The notes: generated by a model not told the origin, from the sequence alone. A DNA stretch of 64,000 nucleotides from Megamerina dolium (GCA_963854835.1 OY978526.1:68176765-68240764), one strand, 5' to 3'; positions 1 to 14,513 are shown, counted from the first letter of the stretch. Translations and numbers: made by a program.

Positions 1-320
1 ATACACCCCTCTTAAAATATTAAAATATTATATTTTTTAAACACCCTCTACCTCTATTTTAGTCGTGAAATATTGTAATTTATGGCTCAAACGAAGAGAC
101 AGTAAATATGTAGCTTTTGTTCTTTAGTTTTCATTAGTTATAGTGCATATGTAGCTTATTTGTAATTTTACAATTTTTTTGTTTTCGCAGAAATAAATAA
201 TTTTATTATTTTATTTAATTTAAATAATTCTAAATATTTAGACTTTCTATTGATCAAAAAACCACTTGTACTGGTCACCTTCAATGAGAAATACAGAAGT
301 TACAAAATACCATTAGGCAA

Positions 321-345
321 AAGAGAGAGAGAGAGAGAGAGAGAG
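321..345. repeat. (GA)n microsatellite
   Basis: A run of about twelve GA units. The short reading frames across it (Arg-Glu or Ser-Leu repeats) are products of the repeat and not genes. No gene is seen from 1 to 558. Confidence 0.9.
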
Positions 346-558
346 TGTGAGAGACCAATTTTGCATATTTTTTGCTTGCGATCAATTTTACATATTTTTG
401 ATAAAAAATGCGACCCAATAAATCGTTTAAAGGTCCTTTGAGCCTGTTTACAGCCGGTCGCAGTCTACACACAATTTACTTATATTATTTCTTTCACATC
501 AAAATCTAATCTTAGATAACTTCTTCTTTATTAATTGTATTAAAAGGAAACGAAAATA

Positions 559-1481
559 TTGGGAGTATAAATAATTTCGTGCCGATTTGATAACAGATGT
601 CGCTACTAGTTTATTATTCCCTTGTTTCATCTGGCATCACAGTCATTTTGAAGTGTCATCATTAGACTTTTTTTTCCAGTATATATCATTTCGCTAAAGT
701 GTATATAACATTGTTCCTTTGACATACAGAAAATCATTGTATTTTAGTTGAAGTTTATGGTGACCATGCTTTAGCTGAACGAACGTGTCAGAAGTGGCAA
801 TTTTGATTTGGAAGACGAAGAACGACCCGGAGCGCCACCAAAGTTTAAGGATGAAGAATTGAAGGCTCGATGAAGATCCATCCCAAACGCAAGATGAACT
901 CGCAAAAACACTTGCAGTCAGTCAGTCAACCATTTGCCATCGTTTAAATGCAATGGGAATAATCCGAAAGGTAGGAAATTGGGTGCCGTATAAACTGAAG
1001 CTAAGAGACGTTGAATGCTGTTTTTTCACGTGTGAACAACTGCCCCAACGGCAAAAAACAAAGGGTTTTTCATCGAATCGTAACTGGTGATGGGTTAATA
1101 CGCCTCAATACGCCGATAGACACGACACCGTTATTTTTCAACATGGTAGTGCTCGTCCACATGTTGTGGCGCCCGTTAAAATGTACTTAGAAACACTTAA
1201 ATGGGAAGTCCGATTCCTCCTTCCGATTATCGCTTATTCCGATCGATGACACAGGGCCTGGAAGAGTAGCACTTCCATTCTTATGAAGAAGCCAAAAATC
1301 GGGTCGATTACCTCAAAACATGTCGGCTTCCTCCGACGCGGAATCCGTATGCTGACAGAAAAATAGAAAAAAGTAGTACCTAGCGACGGACAACACTTTC
1401 AACATTGAATGTATAACCAATCTTTTACAATAAAATGTCAATTATCGAAAATAAACCGCACGGACCTATTTCTACTCCCAA
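559..1481 (+). mobile_element. Degenerate mariner transposon
   Basis: The ends are imperfect terminal inverted repeats: TTGGGAGTATAAATAATTTC at the left and the reverse complement of TTGGGAGTAGAAATAGGTCC at the right, each next to a TA. Broken plus-strand frames between about 770 and 1360 recall mariner transposase: an N-terminal stretch like DLEDEERPGAPPKF, a degraded helix-turn-helix, a piece reading ARPHVVAPVKMYLETLKW near the second catalytic Asp, and a C-terminal DGIRML-like stretch. At about 920 bp it is shorter than the usual 1.3 kb, and stops and frameshifts are frequent, so it is dead. The family is clear; the subfamily is not. Confidence 0.85.
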
Positions 1482-1532
1482 TAGTTTTCCTTCCTGAATT
1501 ACTAAAAAAGAAAATACCTATTCTATCAAACT

Positions 1533-3341
1533 TTATTCTTTATTTAAATGGTACCATATAAGTTCACATATGAAACAAACGCAACAAATTGCAATCGCAA
1601 CAAAATAAAAGATCCAAATACCACAATAGTCCCCCAGCTTGACATTGGTATATATGCGTGGTACGCTTAAATCCTTGGTTGATAAACGTCCTGCTTGAAT
1701 CATATAACGTGCTGAGGATTGCAACCAAAACTTGAGAAGACCAGCGGCATAAGTTTCAGTTATAAAATCGTTGAATATTTCACGATAAATTGAGTTTTCA
1801 TGCATTGGAATACTAAAATATATCATTTCAGTAAAACATATATCACTGAGACGAAATAGCGGATTAGCAAAATATCTCTGTTGTTCCTCATAGGCAGCCC
1901 ATCGATCCAGGGTCACACTGAATGCCATACTAGTATCTAAAGTGTTACGCGCTCGAATTACAACACTCAAGTCTTGGCTTACATTGAAAACATTCAGGTA
2001 ATGTGCAATATAATACTCTGGCATTTTATTGCATTCTTCCACGAAAGTTAGTACCTTTAGAGATGTTCGATTGAGTTGATCGATGTTGGAAATGAAATTT
2101 GACAACGGTGGTTCTGCTATGAATGCTGCTAGAAAGGCACCAAAAATATTTGTGTAAAAAAAACCACTTACAGAAAGCAACAGTATGATAAACGATAAAG
2201 ACGATGTTGATTTCAATGGATATGAAATTGATTGCGCTAGCATACCACGTAGGCTGTTGATGTTGAAAAGCATATGAAAAATAGTCGGGGATCCCAAACG
2301 ACGCTTCATTATCGACAAACTACATGATAGTAGCAATGAAAATATAAATTTAAATGTAACTGCAATCACAGTGGGTGCTGAAGTCAGTAGTATATAGAAT
2401 ATTTCACTTTTTGATATTTCTCGTTCCACGGGTAACATAATGCACCAGTTCACCAAATTCACTGGATATGAAATTTCAGTGAAATCATTAAAATAAACTG
2501 ACGATGTTACACTTGCTGGAAAGTCCAATATTCCGCTACGTGTAAAATTTAACATTTCATTGTAAAATATTCTGCCGGGTTTTACTGAGTGCGCAAATAC
2601 TAAGTTGCCTCGGATCTTCTTCACAAATGTCTCCAACATGAGATAAACATAGCCCGTTACGTGTGTTCTATTGTGTGAATCTATGTATACAATACTGCGT
2701 GGCTCTGTATCATCGGGTAATGTCTTAATATTATAACCTTGTAAGTCCTTCAATCGATTTGGATAAATTTGACGCGATCCGTATTTCCATGTCTCGATGG
2801 TGAATTGAGGAAATTTATTGTAGCTATAGCAGTTTTGTGTAGTATGGAAATCTTGAAAAATCAGCAGAATATTAAGCATATGATTATCTTCGAAAAACGT
2901 AAAAAATTTTTTTAGTTGCAATTCTTGAATTTTCTCTTCGATTTCTGTATGTAAAATCAATGTTCTCGCAAATCTCCTATGTTGCAGACATTCTGCTAAT
3001 GTTTTTAATGTTGACAAATTGTTAAAATTATCCAAGCCAACGATTGCCAACAGTCTCTGATTGAAGTAATTTTTTATCTGTACCGTGTGATCATGGGTCA
3101 GCATAATTTTTGGAACTTTCAAGCCTGCAATAATATCGGTAACTTGACGTGTTCTTCCCGCGTCGCTGCTAATATATAAAATTGTCTCATATGCTTTCTC
3201 TGTATCGATATCTTGCAAAAGTTTCACGATTCCATTGTAATATTCATTTTCTTGTTCATCTTCTGGAGTACTAGAAGTTTTCACGGTCAGTGTAAAGTTC
3301 TGTAAAACTGATAGAATTATTAAAATGTGCAATATTCGCAT
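1533..3341 (-). CDS. IR-1: intact divergent ionotropic receptor, type A
   Basis: A single uninterrupted 602-codon frame. Residues 1-20 look like a signal peptide. Residues about 25-215 form the variable extracellular amino region. About 216-310 match the S1 half of the ligand-binding domain and end in the NWCIMLP motif seen in every IR here. Membrane segments are predicted at about 314-340 and 381-408, with a pore-loop-like stretch (RGMLAQSISYP) between them. S2 covers about 410-570, and a last membrane helix at about 573-597 precedes a short tail. This is the iGluR-derived IR plan: a ligand-gated cation channel of chemosensory neurons. Its divergence and lack of introns suggest a tuning receptor of the IR20a-like group, but that clade call is inference. 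AATAAA overlaps the stop codon. It is the only intact type-A copy in the window and serves as the reference for IR-3 and IR-4. Confidence 0.88.
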   Translation of the reverse strand: MRILHILIILSVLQNFTLTVKTSSTPEDEQENEYYNGIVKLLQDIDTEKAYETILYISSDAGRTRQVTDIIAGLKVPKIMLTHDHTVQIKNYFNQRLLAIVGLDNFNNLSTLKTLAECLQHRRFARTLILHTEIEEKIQELQLKKFFTFFEDNHMLNILLIFQDFHTTQNCYSYNKFPQFTIETWKYGSRQIYPNRLKDLQGYNIKTLPDDTEPRSIVYIDSHNRTHVTGYVYLMLETFVKKIRGNLVFAHSVKPGRIFYNEMLNFTRSGILDFPASVTSSVYFNDFTEISYPVNLVNWCIMLPVEREISKSEIFYILLTSAPTVIAVTFKFIFSLLLSCSLSIMKRRLGSPTIFHMLFNINSLRGMLAQSISYPLKSTSSLSFIILLLSVSGFFYTNIFGAFLAAFIAEPPLSNFISNIDQLNRTSLKVLTFVEECNKMPEYYIAHYLNVFNVSQDLSVVIRARNTLDTSMAFSVTLDRWAAYEEQQRYFANPLFRLSDICFTEMIYFSIPMHENSIYREIFNDFITETYAAGLLKFWLQSSARYMIQAGRLSTKDLSVPRIYTNVKLGDYCGIWIFYFVAIAICCVCFICELIWYHLNKE

Positions 3342-3481
3342 GTTGAATTATTCTACTCTAATGTTTTTCTATCAAATTGCTTATTAGCACTAACGCAATG
3401 GGACGCCAATGTTGAATATATTTATTTAATTATGGAATAGGTGACTCTACATAATTTACTTGCACTGCATGCTCATCAATA

Positions 3482-3813
3482 AAAAAAAAAAAACAAATAA
3501 ATAAATATGTGGCACTCATAAGCCCCGAAGGGCTCCTTGGCAGAGCGTCTCTTCCAGTACTGTTGTCGGTGTTAAATTCTTAGAAGGTTGACTGCGAACA
3601 GCAGAATCCTCATGACATTACTTTTTCTAAGCCTTTCTGAACCTTTCCATGGCAAATTATTACTGCAGGAAGAATTGCCAGTTGTTTTTCAACAGGTGAG
3701 TACCGTGCGAAAAAAAACTTCTTTTCCATATCAAATGTATGCTTCAGCCGTGGATTGCGCCCACGACCTACAGGTCAGAAGGCCAACGCAATAACTACTG
3801 AGCTACGGCACCC
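3482..3813 (-). mobile_element. tRNA-derived SINE, full length
   Basis: Read on the minus strand it begins GGGTGCCGTAGCTCAG, an RNA polymerase III A box, followed by a degenerate B box, and ends in a T-rich tail that is (A)12 on the plus strand. It is the same family as the copy at 63536-63880. The target-site duplication is ATGCTCATCAATA (3469-3481) against ATGCTCTTCAATA (3814-3826), 12 of 13 matching. The SINE lies directly upstream of IR-1, about 140 bp from its start codon, and could have altered its promoter; that is inference. Confidence 0.85.
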
Positions 3814-3826
3814 ATGCTCTTCAATA

Positions 3827-4059
3827 GTGATAATAATGTTAATGATAAATATAGTATTTATAATAAATACATTTAAGTTTATAAATCAATTTCAATAATA
3901 ACAGCTTATTTGTCTTCCTTTAGTGGAACTTTTCACAAGGAATATACGTAATTTTGTGTAATTATTATTTTTGTACACATAAACACGTAGTATAAACACG
4001 TAAAATATGAATGTATAGTGGTTTGATAAAACTATTATGTGGGCAATTACAACCGATAA
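3827..4059. other. AT-rich spacer
   Basis: No gene, repeat or motif was recognised here. Confidence 0.5.
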
Positions 4060-5835
4060 TTTATTTAGGACGATTTTTGATTAATTTTACTATGTTGGTG
4101 TCACCATACAGATCATATAACTTATGGTTGTACCTTATTCGATACTCGCCATCAACGAAAATAGGTCCAAACATCTCTCAGCATTCTCTCATCTGAGGTG
4201 GAAATTTTACAAACTTCGGCGTCATATATAAGGACAGGGATGATGAGAGACTTGTAGAGTGTGGATTACGTTTCTCGAGGGAGGACTCGACGTCTCAATT
4301 GCTTACTTAGTCCAAAGTAGCACCTGTTTGCAATTTCTGCAGACGCCGGGACTCTTTTTTTATTGACGCTAGGAACTTTGTCTTGCCCTCGTTTACCGTA
4401 AGACCCATTCGACGTGACTCTCTTTCCATCTCTGAGAATACTACACTGTCAATATTATCGGCATACTCCCACAGCATGACCGTTTTGTTGAATATAGTGC
4501 CATTATGTCGTAGATCAGCAGCTTGTATTATTTTCTCCATAATAAGATTGAAGAAGTTGCCCGATAACGAATCACTTTGTCTTAAACCCCCGTTCGTTAT
4601 TAAACAGCGGGGAGAGATCTTTCCTAATTTTCAGTGTACATTGGGAGTTATACAGTATCATTTTCCAAAGAAGAATGAGCTTCGCAGGAATATTGAGCTC
4701 AGACATTGTAGAGGTTGTCCCTTACCGAAATGTTGAAGCGGCTTTATAATCAAAAAATAGATGGTGTGTGATGGCGAAGTATGAAAATCGATGGTAAATT
4801 TACTAGGTCTGAAGCCGTACTAATAAGGTCTAATGAGGCTTTTAAACATAGGCTGCAATCTTTCACATAGTACGCTCGATAGAACCTAAGGTACTAAAAA
4901 TACATATTTCAGTGTAATTGGCGTAACTGATGATATCTCCTTTCTTATGCATAGAATAGATAACGATGAGCCTCCAATCATCGGGCATATTATGAGCTGG
5001 CGCATGCTGGTGAGCAGCTCATCGCCTCGGATCTTAAGGGGGAAGACCACTTTGACGGTTTGAAAAAATCGAATTTTTTTTTTTGCTTGAAATGTTCTCT
5101 GAGGTGTGTATTTTAATGTAGTATGCATCTATAGTCCGCCAGAAACATTTAAACGAGGTAACGAGACGATTTTTTAAAAAATTTCCCGGGGCACTGAGCG
5201 ATTTTCTAAAACTTCAAACGCGTTTATCTCGAAACGACATTTTGTAAACTGGTGGGACATATCACGCTTGCAGTTTTCAAGCGATTTTGATGAAACCTTG
5301 CAAAATTATCGAGAATTTAATTCTGCATCGAAATACTGGATGAGATTTTTGTTATTTTATAATTTGGATTTTTAAAGCACGATTTTGAGGCAAATTTTAC
5401 AGGTAAAAAATTAACTTTTTTTTATAAATAGCCACCATTTTCGTAAAAATTAACTTTTCAAAAAACGGCTTCAGTATTTCAGTGCGAAATTATATCAAGA
5501 ATAACCTGCCTATCTAACTTTTGTACCAGATTCACTTGCCAAGGGTCCAGATGTCCCACCGATGGGGAAAACCGGGCTGGAGGGGGGCTACGCGACCTGG
5601 TACAGCGTGTACAGGGAGCCCGAGATCCAAGCAAAAAAAAATTGACATTTATTGTAAAAAAGATAACTAATAGAATCATATAAAACAATTTATCATTGCA
5701 AGTTGTTTTAATGCTGACAAAAAATTCCGAAAATACTTTATTTTCCGACAGCTCAAGGTGGTCTTCCCCCTTAAACAACTCGGCAGGCAGACTATCAGCA
5801 CCTGCATCTATGATCATTTGGATGGAGAGAAATTT
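4060..5835 (-). mobile_element. Relic LINE reverse transcriptase, split by a younger insertion
   Basis: Decayed minus-strand frames carry the order of a non-LTR reverse transcriptase. AGADSLPAELFK lies at about 5775-5820. A degraded fingers segment spans about 5033-4900. GLRQSDSLSGNFFNL-like sequence lies near 4560. YADNID, the degenerate YADD catalytic box, is at about 4460, and MGLTVNEGKTKF follows near 4400. Thumb/C-terminal remnants (DERMLRDVW-like) lie near 4180. The pieces follow each other if 5038-5770 is removed, so that stretch is a later insertion. Frameshifts and stops make the LINE inactive. Confidence 0.75.
5038..5770. mobile_element. Non-autonomous DNA transposon with TTAA target site
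   Basis: The ends form an inverted repeat: GGGGGAAGACCACTTTGA at the left and the reverse complement of GGGGGAAGACCACCTTGA at the right, one mismatch in 18. Both ends are bordered by TTAA (5034-5037 and 5771-5774), the target duplication of the piggyBac superfamily. The 733-bp interior encodes no recognisable transposase. It sits inside the LINE relic and interrupts its reverse transcriptase frame. Assignment to piggyBac rests on the TTAA and TIR form only. Confidence 0.75.
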
Positions 5836-5862
5836 TACTCGTATTCGTCGTTGCATTTATAT

Positions 5863-6031
5863 CATCATTGCCGATTTTGCCGATTTCCGTTTTCATTATC
5901 ATAATATTATATCGCCAAGAATGTATTATAATTCTATAGCTTTTCAATCAAATTCAATATTTATAGCAGCGATGAATACACACACTAATTGGTTAAGCCG
6001 TTCAATCGGGATTGATAAATTATTGGATTAG
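5863..6031 (+). pseudogene. Relic 3' tail of a type-B IR
   Basis: The frame reads a degraded FQQNSIFI..SMN stretch (here FQSNSIFIAAMN), the signature near the end of S2 in the type-B IRs, followed by a frameshifted QSGLL..W equivalent. It is on the strand opposite to neighbouring IR-2. Nothing of the upstream receptor is left. Confidence 0.65.
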
Positions 6032-6415
6032 ACTTTCATTTTTGTAATTGATTCAAATTGGACGCTTAAGGTATATGTACTTGAACAGGCTTTAGTCTGG
6101 TTTCGAGAGGTCCATTTTATGAGCAAGGAATTTGTCCTTGTTCCTACGTCACGCCAAGCCTTCTTGACTGATTGATTGATACCTGAAACAAATTTACCAA
6201 TATGTAAATTTCATTGGATTAAAATATATGTCGTAAAACAAGTATTCGTTTTATACGTTTTATTGGTGATCTTTATACATTTACATAAGAACAAAGCAAT
6301 AAATATATGAAATAGTTTTATATGTATAGGGTATTCAAAATATTTGCGTGTGTGTGATTGGTAAAATCTTAAAATGTTTCTCTGCGCTGTGTTGTTAAAA
6401 AATATGGCTTTAATT

Positions 6416-8196
6416 TCATACAAATTTATGTGCATTACGTCGGTATTGCCAATATACTTCAAATGCGAAAACACAAAGTGATAAACATAGGGCAACGCAA
6501 TAGCACATTAATACCAAAGATATATCTGTAATATTTAGAGGCATGATAGCATTCAGATCACTTTCGTTGTTTATTTGCACGCGTCGAATCATTTCCAAAT
6601 ACGCATGTCTACTCCAATACGTTAGTAATCCAGATTGAGTAACTTACCATTATTATATTCATCGATGGTAGGAATATTGAATTGATTGGAAATGGTAGAA
6701 AATTTGGCAAATTTTTTATAATGCAATTTTTCGATAAACGAAATAAAGGTTTACGATTTCTGTACCTCCTGATAATAATACTATTTAGTTGATGGCACCG
6801 AGTATGCATAGCGTGTATCAAATGAACCGCGTAATCGAAAAAATTCCTCATAGGTCTCAATTGGAGAGGTGAGATCGATAAATTCATGTCCGACCGTTTC
6901 TTTTGCTCTTTGCATTTCTCCGGGACCCAATTTAATTTGAAGACCCGCGTCTTTAATATCGTCCAGTGATTCTACTGCTAGCATATTTGGCGCTTCTGTG
7001 CGAAACGCTTGCAAGTATGCAATATAAGATGTATTGAAAATCACACCGGCAAAGCAAATTATTATATAAATGCAGCTACAAATGCCAGCAAAATTAGTTT
7101 GCATAACAAACGGTTGACCCAAAAAACCATTGATTAAATGATGATCGACTATAAAATCGCTAAAATGCAGTTCTTTCTGCCCTCGTATATAGAATGTCAA
7201 TGCCACAGTGAATGACGCCGCCACAAGGGCTACAAATACCAATATTATCGTAATGTAATCGAATATGATGATATAAAAGAGATAACTGGGAACTTCCTTC
7301 GGCATTGGCACCATAATACACCAATCCATCATATCAACAAAATTACTGAAACTCAGATAGTTGATGTTCGACGCAACAAACGATACCGCTGTTGTATCAA
7401 AGGTGCCATTTTCGATCATCTTAGCAACATGTTCTATTTCTAAAACAGTATGTTGAAATTTCGATCGAGGATATGTTAGTGTAGCGTTATGTTTTTGAGA
7501 ATACTCTATTATTAGTTTTGCATTATAGCCACCTATTAGGAGATCATCGTGCGATTCTCTTATTATATAAACGCGTGGTGCCAAATCTTCGATTCTTACT
7601 TTAATCGGATGACCATGCATGTTTCGTGTGTGATCTGGAAAGAGTGCATGTCCACTTGGATTGATTTTTCCAATAATCAACTCAGCCACAGGAAACAGTT
7701 TAAGCGTGTAGTATTGTTTCGTTTCCAACACAGAGGATGCTATGAGAATTACATTCGTTGCATGATTTTTTGAACAAAATGTGATTATTCTCTCCACATA
7801 TATTTCATCAGGATGTGGTATGTCTAATAAAAGAATATGACGACTTTGTCTATTTTTATAGAGATTTTCCCATAATTTTTGCAATAATCTGTGGTCAGCC
7901 TCTTCATTGTAATTTAATTTCAGAATGACAATTAAATTACGATTGTAATTCTCTCTCAGTGGATATACGCTCTCTTCACTCAATATTACTATAGGATTTC
8001 CGTTATTTATTTCACTCAGTTGTTTCAGCAATAAATCCGTATTGAAAACATCCCTGTTTGATATGTTTCCATTGCTCATGTATATTATAGAGTTATAATT
8101 TTGATCTTTTAATCTCTCATCGCAAATATATTTGAGCGTTGAACTCAATTGATTTCCAAGTAATATTACTTGGACGAATGTTAAAAGAGCTGTCAT
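6416..8196 (-). pseudogene. IR-2: type-B ionotropic receptor, broken near the 3' end
   Basis: A 471-codon frame (6781-8196) encodes signal peptide, amino region, S1 with DWCIMVPMP, the first membrane segment, the pore-like FLGQPFVMQTNF, the second membrane segment and half of S2. It then stops at VPSTK. The rest is present in other frames: RKPLFRLSKNC and NSIFLPSMN in one, and SLVLMCY plus the final membrane helix and FAFEVYWQYRR in another, ending at 6416. Compared with IR-5 this needs an in-frame stop, a small deletion near 6770 and a one-base loss near 6640. As it stands the product would lack part of S2 and the last helix. A sequencing or assembly error is possible for single-base lesions but unlikely for three together. 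Confidence 0.85.
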
Positions 8197-9286
8197 GTTG
8201 CCGTTGTTTTACAAATAAACACTGAATACAATGGCATTTCGTAATTTCCATTACTATCATTTATGTACTTGAAATATATTATATATTAATGATAGAGTAA
8301 TGACTGAACATTTAAATGTCGTAAAAAGTACTATTAGTAGCTATTTAGTTAAATGAATTATTATGTATTATATAATGAAAAATATCAAAAATTAAATTTA
8401 AATGGCCAACTTTTTCTTATCAGATATCATCATAGTTACCAAATGAAAAAGGAAGCGAATAAATTTTATAATACTAATATTGAGAACATAGGAATGATTC
8501 TAAAAAAAAGTGCTTGTCTTCGCCTGATTTGGCTTACAGTATTTAATTTATGATGATTTCATGGAACCCATTAAATCTTTGTTTCACCGCGCCACACCGT
8601 TTACGAAGCTTGTTAGGCAAAGGTCAATTTTTTTGCACATTTCCAAATACTTAATTAAATGAATACAATAAAACAAACAATTTTTAACTCTTTGTTTTTC
8701 TTTATGATGTAATCTAGCGCTGTTCGGTCAGCATTTTAAGTGTAATAAAATCAGTACTAAATTTGATATAAAAAAATAATTTTGAGAAACTGAAAAATGA
8801 AGACGAGTTGTGATATTGTATGAATCTAGTCGTAGTGTATAAGCGTCCATTCATAAAAGAGTTTTGAAATGAAGCATTCCAAGTTAAGAGTCGAATTGAT
8901 TTTTTTCTAAGCTATAAGTTCACCACATTCTGTACATTTAGGAGTTTAATACTTATATACTATCGATCCATAATTACTCTGTATTGATAAAACAAAGTAT
9001 GGTAGTACTTCTTGTCCTACCCACCTCTTCACTTCACTTCACTTCATGCTAGTACTTAGTCATAGTTTTATTTCACCTAAGTGTATGCCATAAACGGCAT
9101 ATGAGTATTTGTATAAGCGAAAACTATTGCACAAGATTATATCCCTCATAAAGGGTTGCATTGTAAATAGCCAGTTATAATAGAAATTGATTTATTATAT
9201 ACAAATTAAGTGTAATTGAATTTGCGATTATACTAAATGAATATCATACAAAACAATAAAAATTAACTAATAAATGACCTTTTAGT

Positions 9287-9319
9287 TAGCTAGGGCCGAC
9301 CAAATTATGTATACCCTGC

Positions 9320-9410
<91 letters not shown>

Positions 9411-9433
9411 ATTATATATATATATTATATTAT
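9287..9433. repeat. (TA)n microsatellite with leader GGGCCGACCAAATTATG
   Basis: The leader AGCTAGGGCCGACCAAATTA, then TATACCCTGCATATGTG, is followed by about 100 bases of near-pure TA. The same leader precedes (TA)n at 11160 and 13785, so leader and microsatellite move as one module. Confidence 0.9.
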
Positions 9434-9862
9434 ATATTCAATTACACTTAATTTGTATATAATAAATCAATTTCTATTATAACTGGCTATTTACAATGCA
9501 ACCCTTTATGAGGGATATAATCTTGTGCAATAGTTTTCGCTTATACAAATACTCATATTATGCCGTTTATGGCATACACGTAGGTGAAATAAAACTATGA
9601 ATAAGTACTAGCACGAAGTGAAGTGAAGTGAAGAGGTGGGTAGGACAAGAAGTAGTACCATACTTTGTTTTATCAATACAGAGTAATCATGGATCGGTAG
9701 TATATAAGTATTAAATTCCTAAATGTACAGAATGTAGTGTACCTATAGCTTAGAAAAAAATCAATTCGACTTTTATGAATGGACGCTTATACACTACGAC
9801 TAGATTCATACAATATCACAACTCGTCTTCATTTTTCAGTTTCTCAAAATTATTTTTTATAC

Positions 9863-10994
9863 CCTTCATAATGCAATATGCAAGGTATATTCATTTCGGT
9901 CAGATGTTTGTGTCCACTAGAAGGAATCTCCGGAGATATAGACATAGATATATATTCGTGATCAGCGTCGATTAAATTTTCGATTTAACGATGTCCGTCC
10001 GTCCGTCCGTCCGTCTGTCTGTCACCTGGCTGGTTCGCACGATAACTTGAGTATATATTGAATTATTTCGATGAAATTTAGCATAAGTAATCTATGATCC
10101 AAGAGTACGGAGGGGATTGATATTGGGCATGATCGGTCAATAACCACGCCCACACCAAGCATTCAAAGCGACTAACCTCGAAATTTTCAAAATCTTTAAC
10201 TTGCTATAACTCACATAATATACCACTTGGGACAACAATATTTGGCACTTAGACTTATATTAAACTACTATATAACCTCACCAAAAGTGGTTGAGCCACG
10301 CCTACTTTTTAGAGTAGCTGTCACACAAAGTGTCTGTACTTCTTTTTAATTGAAACAGCTGTAACTTCTACAATCTTCTGTCCAGAATAACCATAATTGA
10401 GACTTAGGTTAATATGGCAGTAAGAAATAATATAGCAGAAAATCAGTGTGCCACGCCCACTCCTTTTTGGGTCTTCCATACAAAGTTGCGGAAATTAAAA
10501 AAAATGTTACCGGTTATAACTTGCAAACTATTCAGCGTAGAATAACGAGATTTAAGGTGTGGATTAGTATTGTACGAGCAACTAGGCTCACAGAAAATGG
10601 GCGCACCACGCCCAGTGTTTATCGTAGCTCCCATACAAATTTTAAATTGAAACAGCTGTAACTTCGGCAATCTTCTGTCTAGAATAACCATAATTGACCC
10701 TTAAATTAATATCGTAGTCGGAAATAATCTGGCAGAAAATCAGTGTGCCACGCCCACTCCTTCTTGAGTCTCCCATACAAAGTCGAGGGAATGAAACTAA
10801 AACTTTTAAGCTCCATAACTTACAAACCATTTAGCGTAGGACAACCAAATTTAAGGTGTGGATTGATATTGAAAAATTAATTAGATATTCAAGAAAGAGA
10901 TACGTCACGCCCACTTTTTATATAGCTTCCGTACAAAGTCTCGGATTTATCTTAAACATTAAAACACCCATAACTTACTAAATAATACGCCTAG
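9863..10994 (+). repeat. Interspersed repeat, copy 1 (CCGT-tract family)
   Basis: It starts ACCCTTCATAATGCAATATG, passes a CCGT/CTGT tandem tract at about 9992-10021, and continues as repeated blocks of roughly 290 bp. Each block contains a CCACGCCCACTCC-like core, CCATACAAA and AATAACCATAATTGA. It is very similar over its whole length to 46797-48369 on the other strand. Small frames inside it are translations of the repeat. The element class is unknown to me. Confidence 0.8.
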
Positions 10995-11159
10995 GTCAAC
11001 CCTCATAAAGAAAAACAAAGCGTTAAAAATTTTTTGTTTTATTGTATTCACTTAATTAAGTATTTGGAAATGTGCAAAAAAATTGACCTTTGCCTAGCAA
11101 GCTTGGTAAACGGTGTGGCGCGGTGAAACAAAGATTTAATGGGTTCAATGAGATCATCA

Positions 11160-11192
11160 TAGCTAGGGCCGACCAAATTATGTATATCCTGC

Positions 11193-11225
<33 letters not shown>

Positions 11226-11233
11226 AATTTATA

Positions 11234-11326
<93 letters not shown>

Positions 11327-11342
11327 TATATATCATATATAT

Positions 11343-11414
<72 letters not shown>
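11160..11414. repeat. (TA)n microsatellite, second copy of the module
   Basis: The leader GGGCCGACCAAATTATG is followed by interrupted TA runs up to the left end of the element at 11415. Long Tyr-Ile frames here are repeat translations. Confidence 0.9.
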
Positions 11415-13960
<2,546 letters not shown>

Positions 13961-14513
13961 GCGGCATAAAAAATGACATGTAATTAAGTATACACTCTGT
14001 TAATGATGAGTGAAATAGTTATAATAAAGGTATGACGTCCTTATGTTATTTGGCTGAAAATTGGATGATTTCGTTGATGACATATAAGTATGTGATTTAT
14101 TTCATTCGACATTTTTTGAATGAACCAATGAAAATTTATTGGCACTACTAATTTAGTTTTGCAAACCCACCTGCTCGTTCGACACTAAATCTCCGCATCC
14201 TCGAATTCTATTTGGAAATACAAAAAATGATGGGATCAGCAAGTGGCCCGAAAATGGGAATACCTACTCATTCATTTTATAATTATTATAACATATGCTA
14301 TGAAAGCAATTACTCCCAAAGACAATATATATGATATATTACATAAACAAATACATAAGTAACTAATTATTTGAGAAAATTATTAGGATCATAAAATGGA
14401 TTATAAAGCAAAATAGATGAGAACATATGCTAGAATATTCAAAAACAATTTACAATTTAATTAGTATAATTAAGTATTGAAAATTGAAAGCAGGAATATA
14501 AAATGATGATCTA

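Larger units (their letters stand above)
8547..11162. repeat. Large imperfect palindrome around a (TA)n core
   Basis: The left arm (about 8547-9240) reappears in inverted order as about 9434-9862 plus 10995-11162. The outer 165 bases of the left arm (including CACCGCGCCACACCGTTTAC) match the outer right arm, and the inner segment matches 9434-9862 (for example the GAAGTG repeat next to AGAGGTGGGTAGGACAAG). The right arm is interrupted by 9863-10994, a copy of a separate repeat, which replaces about 60 bases. The loop carries (TA)n. No coding capacity was found. It could be a foldback element, an inverted duplication or an assembly product. Confidence 0.85.

Noticed and set aside
250..472. Two 63-codon frames with Arg-Glu or Ser-Leu runs
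   Set aside because: Translations of the (GA)n repeat on both strands.
6609..6887. Independent small gene
   Set aside because: It is a shifted frame of the IR-2 pseudogene (RKPLFRLSKNC, SIFLPSMN).
10443..10830. Small frames repeated at 47521-47778
   Set aside because: They translate the tandem blocks of the CCGT-tract repeat and occur on both strands.
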